Positions 8,102 through 15,823 of a stretch of 57,821 bases of DNA are shown here, piece by piece. Each line of letters begins with the position of its first letter. The first letter of the stretch is position 1. Source of the DNA: Rhizobiaceae bacterium (GTDB lineage Bacteria; Pseudomonadota; Alphaproteobacteria; Rhizobiales; Rhizobiaceae); the NCBI GenBank assembly GCA_029212415.1, contig JARGOF010000024.1, forward strand, positions 1 through 57,821, read 5' to 3'. Both the position numbers and the translations under genes were made by a program. A model generated the notes under the pieces. It worked only from the letters and a program-made list of their open reading frames with translations, ran no database searches and was not told the DNA's origin.

Positions 8102-10051
8102 TCAGCTTCCGAAGCTGAATGCGACAAGAACAACCAGAATGAATGCCAATGCACCGGTGACAACCAGTTTGCGCAATCTCTCGCCTTCGACCCGCGTTTG
8201 GTCATGATGGAGGGTTCTTGGCGGTTCATAGGCTGGAATATCCATCAGGTATGGGCTGGCCATCTCCATTTTGTAAGACAGAAACCATATCAGTCCCACG
8301 CCCAGCGCCCAAAACAAAAGGGCCCATGCCCAGATCGACGGCATGCCTACCGACCATGCGCCACCAGAGGCATCAACGGTCCCGAAGGCAAAATTGCTAA
8401 AAACCAGCCCCGGTCCGACAGCCAGGAAAATCCACGCCAGGGCAACCGACCAGGCTGCTGCGCCCAGGACCCTCGCCCGCGGCCCCATGCGAAGGGTGCT
8501 TTGCACAAAACGGCGTGCTTCCTGCGCTTCGGCGCCAAAGGCATTGCGGTTGGTAATCGCCGATATGATCAGGACGGCCGCAATGTTTGCGGCCATGCCC
8601 CAGGCAGCCGAATGGATGGTCCATGGCCACCGGCCCCAGGGCAGTTCCAGACCGAGGAAGGACAGAACTTCATAGCCCATTGTTTCGGTCAGCAGCACAC
8701 CGGCAATACCGAAACCAACCCCCACGGTCGCTGCAGCCGGCGTGATCCAACGCAGCCATGTAATGCCCAGCAGCGGTGTCCAGAGCTGGAATGCCAACGG
8801 CAGGGCCAAGGCGCCAAGGGCGGACAGGGCCACGGGCGTCAGCGATTGCATCAAGACAGAAACGAGTGCCAGCAAGGCAATGACGATCCGGGTCAGATTG
8901 ACCGTGGCCACCCGTGACAGACTGCTGTGAAAATAGGGTTTGTAGATATGGCGCACCAGGCCCTCGCCGGCCGTCAGCAAACCCAGTCCCGCAAGCAATT
9001 GAACACCTGCAACAGCGCCCAGAAACAGCCACGCCATGAACCAGGGTGAAGCGGCCTGAAGCTGCGCAAGCATGCCGCCAAGCGACAATTGCGGATTGAT
9101 CAGGCCGGCAGTGCCAATGATTGCCATACCGAAGGCAATGATGCCGCCGACAATGCCGGCCATCACCCAGGTCTGGCCTGCGGCAAAGCCGTTGGCATTG
9201 CGTGTCGAAAGAACAATTTTGGCCGCCAGCGGGCTGGCCTGGAACCCCATGAATGCCATCGCAACACTCAAACTGGTCAGTGCCGTTTCCGCATGTCCCA
9301 TGACCGCGTCACGCCCAAGACCAGCGGAAAACCGGATAACCCCGGCAACCTGGAACAATCCGGCACCGTCCGGGCTTTGCGCCAATGTCTGCAACCCGGC
9401 GTTCAATGCAGCAAAACCGCCGCTGCTCATCAGTGCAAATCCGGCCAGGCCGACGATTGCCGTGAAGGCAAGAACGGATTGGATGACACCGAAATAGCCA
9501 ACAGCGCGCATGCCGCCGATACCGACATAGGCAAAAAGCACGACGCCAAGAAAAAGGCTGGCAACCAGCGGCGAAACCATCCCGCCGCTCAGCATTCCGA
9601 TCAGTTCCGACAAGGCCCGCAATTGCAAACCAGCGAAGCCGACGGCAAAGACAACAGCCACCACCACCGAAACAACGACGAGGAATTTGCTGTCGAAATA
9701 GCTGCGAAAAAGTTCCGCCTGAGACGACAGGCGCAAACGCTGACCAACAAACCACATCCGCTTGAAAAACAGCACACCCGGTAGAGCCAGCACGATCCCC
9801 GCCTGCAAAACGCCTGGTTGGGCAAAGCCGCGAGCAGCTATCTCCGCGCTGCCGCCCAGCAAAAACCAGCCCGACAGACTGGCCGCAGCAAGCGTCAGGG
9901 CGGAAATCCAGGGAGACAGTGAATGACCGGCGGAAAAATAGGTCTCGTGATTGCCGTTCTCACGTGCAGCGACGCGTGTCCAGAACAGCATGACTGCAAC
10001 ATAGAAAAGGGCATACAACGGCAGCCAGACGAGGTTTCCGGCATTGATCAT
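8102..10051 (-). CDS. sodium:solute symporter family transporter
   Basis: A 649-residue polytopic membrane protein, with at least 13 hydrophobic helices spread over the sequence. It begins outside-in, as SSS proteins do (NLVWLPLYALFYVAVMLFWT), followed by the conserved TM1–TM2 region with YFSAGHSLSPWISALTLAAASLSGWFLLG. Other landmarks are the Gly-rich VGIGGMRAVGYFGVIQS segment and a hydrophilic loop near residue 500. Family members import organic anions, amino acids, sugars or polyols with sodium. The start ATG overlaps the stop of the small membrane protein gene upstream (ATGA), so the two are translationally coupled and may form one transporter. In this operon the likely cargo is a carboxylate or hydroxyacid related to 4-hydroxybutyrate; that is inference. 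Confidence 0.85.
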   Translation of the reverse strand: MINAGNLVWLPLYALFYVAVMLFWTRVAARENGNHETYFSAGHSLSPWISALTLAAASLSGWFLLGGSAEIAARGFAQPGVLQAGIVLALPGVLFFKRMWFVGQRLRLSSQAELFRSYFDSKFLVVVSVVVAVVFAVGFAGLQLRALSELIGMLSGGMVSPLVASLFLGVVLFAYVGIGGMRAVGYFGVIQSVLAFTAIVGLAGFALMSSGGFAALNAGLQTLAQSPDGAGLFQVAGVIRFSAGLGRDAVMGHAETALTSLSVAMAFMGFQASPLAAKIVLSTRNANGFAAGQTWVMAGIVGGIIAFGMAIIGTAGLINPQLSLGGMLAQLQAASPWFMAWLFLGAVAGVQLLAGLGLLTAGEGLVRHIYKPYFHSSLSRVATVNLTRIVIALLALVSVLMQSLTPVALSALGALALPLAFQLWTPLLGITWLRWITPAAATVGVGFGIAGVLLTETMGYEVLSFLGLELPWGRWPWTIHSAAWGMAANIAAVLIISAITNRNAFGAEAQEARRFVQSTLRMGPRARVLGAAAWSVALAWIFLAVGPGLVFSNFAFGTVDASGGAWSVGMPSIWAWALLFWALGVGLIWFLSYKMEMASPYLMDIPAYEPPRTLHHDQTRVEGERLRKLVVTGALAFILVVLVAFSFGS

Positions 10052-10470
10052 CGACCTGAGTCCTCACTCACCGCAGTCTTCACATGGAAACGCGAGAAGG
10101 CGCCACGCAGACCATGGCGGGTCGACAGATAGGCAATGAAGCCAACGATCAGGATCGAAAACAGGGTCAGGCCGGAGTAATAGTCGACCATTGACATGCT
10201 TCCCGAGAGCACCCCGGCGATGAACGTAAACGTCAAGACGCCGAAGGCGCCGATGCCAAGCACGGTCTCACCGGGCCTGAAGCCCTGCTGAAACAGGAAA
10301 TTGACAATGATATGGGCAACAAATGCGGCCACGATGAGTGCAGTCCCCAATAGACAGACAAAATAGGAATCACGCGTAAAACCCTCGAGCAGAAACGCAA
10401 GTCCGGCAAAACCGAGTACGGCCCAGATTGAAAAGACGAGCAGGTCGCGTTCTGTATTCGGCGTCGACAT
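10048..10470 (-). CDS. small four-helix membrane protein, likely symporter partner
   Basis: A 140-residue protein of unknown family with four predicted membrane helices (about residues 8–27, 33–58, 70–92 and 97–116) and a short basic cytoplasmic tail (TRHGLRGAFSRFHVKTAV). The stop codon overlaps the start of the symporter gene by four bases, and the flotillin gene ends 57 bases upstream. The coupling suggests a small subunit or chaperone of the symporter, in the manner of the small membrane proteins paired with some sodium:solute symporters. I do not recognise a defined domain, so the role remains a proposal from gene order. Confidence 0.75.
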   Translation of the reverse strand: MSTPNTERDLLVFSIWAVLGFAGLAFLLEGFTRDSYFVCLLGTALIVAAFVAHIIVNFLFQQGFRPGETVLGIGAFGVLTFTFIAGVLSGSMSMVDYYSGLTLFSILIVGFIAYLSTRHGLRGAFSRFHVKTAVSEDSGR

Positions 10471-10527
10471 GGCGGGGTCTCCGGTGGATCAGGCCACCCG
10501 GGAGCCTGGGCTCCCGGGTAACGCACA

Positions 10528-12225
10528 TTATTTGTCGCTTTTGCTTTTGCCCGATTTGCTCTTTGCTTCCGCTTCAGGCGCATTGGGTTCGGAATAGACC
10601 ACCTTGGAAAGGTCCTGCAGCGTGTGCGAGCGATGGATCGAGTCACCGCTCATGCCGATTTCACCCAGCAACTGGTCGACGAAGGGGGCTTGCGAACGAT
10701 AGCGCAATGCCGATGAGACCACCTGATCGGCCAGGTTTCCGTCCCGTGGGCCCGAGCCGTCCAGTCCGGAACCGTCGCCGTCTCCATTGCCGCCATGGCT
10801 GGCTTTGCCAGAGAGACCCGGAAGCCCATCGACGTGCAGGATCTTGATACCCTCGATCTTCTCCATGGGCTTGACGCTTTCACGGATGATGGCGGGCAGA
10901 TTCTCGACCAGCGACCTGTGCAGGGCACTCTTCCTGCTGGCGTCGGAACGCATGTTTTCAGCAGCGTTGAGTTTCTCCTTGCCATCGGCTTCGACGCGGT
11001 AGCGTTCTTCCAGTGCCGATACGGCAATCCGGTCTGCATCGGCGCGATCCTTGGCGGCAGTTTTTTCTGCACTGGCAAGGATGTTGATCTTGGTGGCCTC
11101 GGATTCGGCTGCCTTCGCCGCCTCGATCAGCTGGATCGATTTCTGGCGATTGGCGATTTCCGTATCGCGAATGGTCTGGACCCGTTCCTGGGCCTCAACC
11201 ATCTTGGCACGGGCATCTTCAGCACTGGCTTGCGCTTCCGAACGTTCCTTGGACTTTGCGGAAATGGCGATTTCACGTGCCTGCTCGTCGAGTTCGAGCA
11301 TTTCCCGGCGCTTGATCTCCAACCGTTCGATCTCGCGTTCCATGTCGATCCGCGTGCGTTCGACGGCTTCGCGTTCCTTCAGTTTGATCGACTCGATCTC
11401 GCGCTCGCGGCCAGCCGTCTCCGTGGCGATTTCAGAGCGCCGCTGGGCGCGCTGAATGGCGACTTCGGCTTCATGGTCAAGACGGGCATATTCCGTATCG
11501 CGCTGAATCTCGAGTGACCGCTTTTCGGCCTCGAGGTTCTTGGTTCGCATGGCAATCTGCGTGTCTTTCTCAATGTCGTTGCGCTTTTTCTTGCGGCTTT
11601 CGATCTGTTCGGTCAGAATCGTCAGACCTTCAGCATCAAACGTATTTGATGGATCAAACAGCTTGATATCAGTCTGATCGAGTGACGTCAGGGAAACCGA
11701 TTCCAGCTCAAGACCATCAAGCGCAAGGCTTTCGGCGACCTCTTTCTTGACCTCCTTGACGAATTCCTGACGGTGCTCGTGGATATGCTCCAGGGTCATC
11801 TTGGCCGCGGCGCCGCCCATGGCATCTACAAACCGGCCCTGGATCAGGTCCTTGAGCTGGTCTGCCTTCATGGTGCGGTTGCCGAGTGAGCGCGCTGCGG
11901 TGGCCACCGCCTCGATGTCGGGGGCAACCCTGACATAGAATTCCACGGTCAATTCAACACGCATACGGTCCTTGGTAATCAGGGATTTTTCGCGCGCCCG
12001 TGTCACTTCCAGCCGCAGCGTGTTCATGTTGACTTCGGTCAGGTCATGCAGGATCGGCAACACCAGTGCGCCGCCGCCCATGACAACCTTTTCACCGCCA
12101 AAGCCGGTCCGCACGAAGGAGACATCCTTGGTCGATCGACGGTATAGCCAATGCAACAGGTAGGCGCATACGGCAATTACGATCGCGGCCAGAATGATAA
12201 TGGCAATTATGTCTGCACCCATCAT
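10528..12225 (-). CDS. flotillin-like SPFH membrane scaffold protein
   Basis: A 565-residue flotillin/YqiK-type protein. One N-terminal helix (about residues 5–27) anchors it. The SPFH/band 7 domain follows (about 30–200: RTGFGGEKVVMGGGALVLPIL, then EVNMNTLRLEVTRAREKSLI). A long Glu/Arg/Ala-rich coiled coil spans about 210–430 (many EAEKRSLEIQRDTEY-like heptads). The C-terminal part has ALHRSLVENLPAIIRESVKPMEKIEGIKI, typical of bacterial flotillins, then a Gly/Asp-rich linker and a Lys/Ser-rich tail. Flotillins oligomerise in functional membrane microdomains and collect membrane proteins there. Being wedged between the opsin homologue and the transporter genes, with 57-base gaps on both sides, it probably organises those proteins in the membrane. 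Confidence 0.9.
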   Translation of the reverse strand: MMGADIIAIIILAAIVIAVCAYLLHWLYRRSTKDVSFVRTGFGGEKVVMGGGALVLPILHDLTEVNMNTLRLEVTRAREKSLITKDRMRVELTVEFYVRVAPDIEAVATAARSLGNRTMKADQLKDLIQGRFVDAMGGAAAKMTLEHIHEHRQEFVKEVKKEVAESLALDGLELESVSLTSLDQTDIKLFDPSNTFDAEGLTILTEQIESRKKKRNDIEKDTQIAMRTKNLEAEKRSLEIQRDTEYARLDHEAEVAIQRAQRRSEIATETAGREREIESIKLKEREAVERTRIDMEREIERLEIKRREMLELDEQAREIAISAKSKERSEAQASAEDARAKMVEAQERVQTIRDTEIANRQKSIQLIEAAKAAESEATKINILASAEKTAAKDRADADRIAVSALEERYRVEADGKEKLNAAENMRSDASRKSALHRSLVENLPAIIRESVKPMEKIEGIKILHVDGLPGLSGKASHGGNGDGDGSGLDGSGPRDGNLADQVVSSALRYRSQAPFVDQLLGEIGMSGDSIHRSHTLQDLSKVVYSEPNAPEAEAKSKSGKSKSDK

Positions 12226-12282
12226 TGGAGTGTCCCTTTACTATTCGTCTGATTGGCGCGCTTGCGAAAGGCGCAATTGATA

Positions 12283-12984
12283 TCAGGCATTGTCAGGCCT
12301 TTCGCTGTCCAGAACGGCGGTTGCCAGAAGGGCCAGACCGAACGCCATGCGATTGAGGAAATCGGCCAGGTTGTAGGCGACGCTCAAGGCGCCGCTGTCC
12401 ACATAGCCACCGAAGGAGGTGATGAAATTGCCAAGCGGGTAAATCGCCCAGCCAACAGTCACAATAAGGCGCAGCCAGAAAAAGCCGCGCTGCACGGGTT
12501 CGCGTAGCGATCCGCGAATGGTTTCATCCATCTGGCCGAAGAACAATTCGCCGAGAATGTAGAGCCAGAAAACCAGACCGATGAGAAAAGCGAGCGTGGC
12601 GTGCATGAAACCCGCCTCGCCCAGATAGCGAACGAACACCATCAACACCGAAACCACCACCAGTCGCCAAAACAAACCGATGCTCATCCGTCCGGCCTGA
12701 TTGGCCATGAAATAGAGCGCCAGAATCTGCAATGGCATGGATATGGTCCAGCCGACATAATGATAGACGATGGGTACGTTGCCAGCCGTCGCCCAGGCCG
12801 TTCGGGCCTCAAACATGGCACCAACGCCGACCAGAGCGGCCACGGCACACAAGGCCACGGCAATTTTCCAGCCGCGTGCAACCCAGGCAGATCCCAACAA
12901 CAGCAGTACCGATGTCGCGACCAGTCCGTAAAGAGCCACTGAATAGCTTGCGGCGGCCAGATCGGTGGTTTCGAACACTGCCAT
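12283..12984 (-). CDS. type 1 opsin homologue lacking the retinal lysine (noK rhodopsin)
   Basis: A 233-residue seven-helix protein clearly related to proteorhodopsin. Helix F/G identity is striking: VGWAIYPLGNFI (about 177–188) and VAYNLADFLNRMAFGL (about 202–217) match the proteorhodopsin segments GWAIYPVGYF and YNLADFVNKILFGL. The residue at the Schiff-base lysine position is Arg (R212, codon CGC at 12349–12351), so retinal cannot be bound covalently in the usual way. Helix C YHYVGWTISMPLQILA (74–89) aligns with FRYIDWLLTVPLQMVE: the counter-ion Arg is His75, the proton-acceptor Asp is Gly78 and the proton-donor Glu is Ala89. The helix G Asp (D208) and tuning Gln (Q86) remain. The gene is intact, 50 bases after the ABC permease and 57 before flotillin, so it is maintained as a protein. 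A non-light sensory or structural role is inferred. Confidence 0.92.
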   Translation of the reverse strand: MAVFETTDLAAASYSVALYGLVATSVLLLLGSAWVARGWKIAVALCAVAALVGVGAMFEARTAWATAGNVPIVYHYVGWTISMPLQILALYFMANQAGRMSIGLFWRLVVVSVLMVFVRYLGEAGFMHATLAFLIGLVFWLYILGELFFGQMDETIRGSLREPVQRGFFWLRLIVTVGWAIYPLGNFITSFGGYVDSGALSVAYNLADFLNRMAFGLALLATAVLDSERPDNA

Positions 12985-13034
12985 ATTACGCTCTCCCTTC
13001 GATTGAATATCTGTGTGTCATTGCTCAGGCTTTC

Positions 13035-14402
13035 TCATATCTGTGTCCGTATGTGCGGGGAACGGGCGTAAAGCGCGACCATCGGCAAAATCAGCAGACC
13101 AAAGATGAATTGCTGCCATTCGAAATCGAGGCCGATGCCGATAAGAAAAGACGACAGGACCTGCAGCACCAGCACGCCGATTACAGTAAAACCATATCCG
13201 CCCTGTCCGCCCAGCAGCGACGTTCCACCCACCACCACCGCAGCGAGCGTCAGGAACAGGTATTGGTCTCCCACCCCGATAAAGCCACCGCCGCTCCAGC
13301 CAAGCAGCAGACTGCCGGTGAGAGCCGCGAAAAAACCGGAAATGGCATACATCGTGACCCAATATTTCAATTCCGAAATCATCACGCGTTTTGCCGACGT
13401 GCGGTTGACGCCCAATGCGTAAAGATAACGACCATAGACCGTGTAGCGCATGCCAATGGTGAGGATGAGAATGATCACCCCCCAGATGGCGATGACGGGC
13501 GGGAACGGGATACCGAAGGTGGAGCCGTTCATCGCCGCCAGGTTTGACAGCCATCCGGGCACCGTGCCGAACACATTGCCGCCGTAAGCTGTGCCGATTG
13601 ATGTCAGAATCTGCACACCACCGGAAATCGCAAACCCCGTTCCAAGGGTGACAATCAACGCTTGCCCCTGCAGTCGATAACTCAAAAGACCGTTGATGAC
13701 ACCCAGCGCAACGCCGATGGTCAGCACCAGAATGACCGCAAGCCAGGGTGGCACACCCAGACTGATGAGATAGAGCAGGCCGACATTGGCAGCCCCAATG
13801 ATGAACGGGATCGATAGGTCAAGCCCGCCCAGCAGCGCCACCAGGGTCTGACCGACGGAAGCAATGCCCAGAAACGCGGCAAACAGCAGCATCGACTTGA
13901 TGTTCATCGTCGAGGCAAAGCCTTCAATGTTCATCGCACCAATGGAAAACAGTCCCGAAAGCACCATGACACCAATGAACGCAGATCGGTTTTCCTGAAA
14001 TTGTCGCCCCAGCGTGCGGGTAAGAACGACGATACTGAGCAGGATCAGCAGGGAAATCACGTTCCAGATATTGAAGAAATTTTCGATGGCCAGTGAAAGT
14101 ACGAGAAACACCAGCAGGATTGCCACAAGGCCGATCAGCGCCGGACGGAACTGCAACCAGACCCGCTTGATCTCGCTCGGCCCCTCATCCGTCTGCGGTG
14201 TCTGACTGACAAATTGACCCAGCACATAACGCCAACCCCAGACAAAAGCCGCCAGAGTGGCAATGGCCGAGAGAATGATGAACTGAACAGAGGTGCCCTG
14301 AGCAAAGCCAAAGACAACACCAATGACCGTCAGGATGATGCCGACGACGAGGCCAATGATATTGGCTGACAGGCTGAGTGAAGGTGTAGGAGGCAACATC
14401 AT
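13035..14402 (-). CDS. sugar-type ABC transporter permease 2
   Basis: Inner-membrane permease of the ribose/xylose class (BPD_transp_2), 455 residues, longer than the usual 320–350 because of two extra N-terminal helices (about residues 10–65) and a soluble segment. The core holds eight or more helices with the family signatures LALLGGLDLSIPFIIG-like (VALLGGLDLSIPFIIGA, about 213), QGQALIVTLGTGFAISGG and LAAVVVGGTSLLGGQGG near the C-terminus. The start overlaps the stop of permease 1 by four bases. Together with permease 1, the ATPase and the binding protein it makes a full importer; the cargo is probably a sugar, polyol or lactone precursor fed to the downstream enzymes. Confidence 0.9.
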   Translation of the reverse strand: MMLPPTPSLSLSANIIGLVVGIILTVIGVVFGFAQGTSVQFIILSAIATLAAFVWGWRYVLGQFVSQTPQTDEGPSEIKRVWLQFRPALIGLVAILLVFLVLSLAIENFFNIWNVISLLILLSIVVLTRTLGRQFQENRSAFIGVMVLSGLFSIGAMNIEGFASTMNIKSMLLFAAFLGIASVGQTLVALLGGLDLSIPFIIGAANVGLLYLISLGVPPWLAVILVLTIGVALGVINGLLSYRLQGQALIVTLGTGFAISGGVQILTSIGTAYGGNVFGTVPGWLSNLAAMNGSTFGIPFPPVIAIWGVIILILTIGMRYTVYGRYLYALGVNRTSAKRVMISELKYWVTMYAISGFFAALTGSLLLGWSGGGFIGVGDQYLFLTLAAVVVGGTSLLGGQGGYGFTVIGVLVLQVLSSFLIGIGLDFEWQQFIFGLLILPMVALYARSPHIRTQI

Positions 14403-15823
14403 TCAGCCTCCACGTTCACAGGTGGCGCATTCGGACCACCCGGATGGCGCATCATATAGGCGCCGAGCACCACCAGCGCCAGGATGACGACGGCCACGAC
14501 CGGAGCCAGATTGCGCCTGTCCGATTGGGAGAAGGCCACCCTTAGGAAAACCGCAATAACCACCATCAAAAGGATGAACAGAATCACCGGTGCAGCGGCA
14601 GCACGCATGGCGCTTTCCTGCTGGTTGGGCGCCGCCACTTCGAGTGGCGCAACATACAATTGTTCCCGGTCGATCGGCGTAAGCATCTGTGACGACAATG
14701 CCGGTTGATCGGCGCCCGTCTCCGGCTGATCCTGTCCCTGGGACTGATAATCGAATGTCGCGTGCAGGATCACACTGAGCGCAACGACCGACAGGGCGAC
14801 GAAATATAGCAAGGGCGAAAAGTTACGCAAATGTCTCTGGATGAAGGGAATGATCAGTGTCAACAGCAAGGACACGACGAGGATCGTTCCATAGGCCAGG
14901 TTGGTGACGAAACTCTGCACCGCGCCAAAGTTGAACGTCGCCAGCACAAAGGTGATCAAATAGAGGTTGATGGCACCCAGGAATGAGCCGAACACCCCAC
15001 CTCGCCCACCGGCCAGAGATGCACCGCCAAGCACCAGCGCCGTCACCGCAATCAGCGTGTAGGTTGTTCCCTGTGAGGGATCGCCTGAGGATATCAGCGC
15101 GGTGAAAGCAATGGCCGCAAGGCCGGCAAAACAACCGGAAATGAGATGTGCGCCAATCCGCACCACGAAAATGGGAACACCGCTGGTATAGGCAGCACGC
15201 TCGTCCGATCCCATAAGGCGCAGGTGGGTGAAGAAAGCGGTCTGGGTAAACAGCATCCAGCCCAGCGACGCCAGCACCAGAATCAACAGCACGGGTGAGA
15301 AAATCGAGGTGCCGAGTCCCCAATCCGCCATCCATTGCGGGGCAACGCCACCGGGGCGCGGCAGGATCACCAGATTGAGGCCAGACAGGGCAAGATAGCC
15401 CGACAGCGAAACAATGATCGGCTGCACCCTCACATAGATCACAATCAGGGCAAAGAGCAGTTGATAGGCCGCACCAACCGCAATCGCATAGGCAAAGACG
15501 GCAAGCGGACTTTCCAGCACACCGGCGCCATGCAGCTGGATCAGCGTCACATTGACAAATCCGATCAGCGGCCCGACTGAAAGATCAACGGTGCCGCGCC
15601 CAGCGATCACCACGGCCATCAGCGCATAGGTGGCAAGGATCAGCGGTGTCGCAACGATGACCGCGCTGCCAATACCGGCACTGGTGATCAGGCTTGGCGA
15701 ACGCAGCACGGCCAGACCGAGCAACAGGAAAAACAGACTGATCGGCACCAGCAGGAACGGATAGGAACGCCCGCCCTGTGACGGTGCTGCTGCTGCGTCA
15801 GGAACCACTGTAGCCTCGCTCAC
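14399..15823 (-). CDS. sugar-type ABC transporter permease 1
   Basis: A 474-residue permease of the RbsC/XylH class. The conserved stretch GRGTVDLSVGPLIGFVN (about 75–92) corresponds to the family's GGIDLSVG motif, with Arg replacing the second Gly. VSLSGYLALSGLNLVILP and TALVLGGASLAGGRGGVFGSFLG are also typical. About 130 extra C-terminal residues follow the usual core: a hydrophilic Gln/Glu-rich segment (about 365–405) and two further helices. Both neighbours overlap it by four bases (ATGA), so translation of ATPase, permease 1 and permease 2 is coupled. Unusual extensions in both permeases suggest a specialised subfamily. Confidence 0.9.
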   Translation of the reverse strand: MSEATVVPDAAAAPSQGGRSYPFLLVPISLFFLLLGLAVLRSPSLITSAGIGSAVIVATPLILATYALMAVVIAGRGTVDLSVGPLIGFVNVTLIQLHGAGVLESPLAVFAYAIAVGAAYQLLFALIVIYVRVQPIIVSLSGYLALSGLNLVILPRPGGVAPQWMADWGLGTSIFSPVLLILVLASLGWMLFTQTAFFTHLRLMGSDERAAYTSGVPIFVVRIGAHLISGCFAGLAAIAFTALISSGDPSQGTTYTLIAVTALVLGGASLAGGRGGVFGSFLGAINLYLITFVLATFNFGAVQSFVTNLAYGTILVVSLLLTLIIPFIQRHLRNFSPLLYFVALSVVALSVILHATFDYQSQGQDQPETGADQPALSSQMLTPIDREQLYVAPLEVAAPNQQESAMRAAAAPVILFILLMVVIAVFLRVAFSQSDRRNLAPVVAVVILALVVLGAYMMRHPGGPNAPPVNVEAE

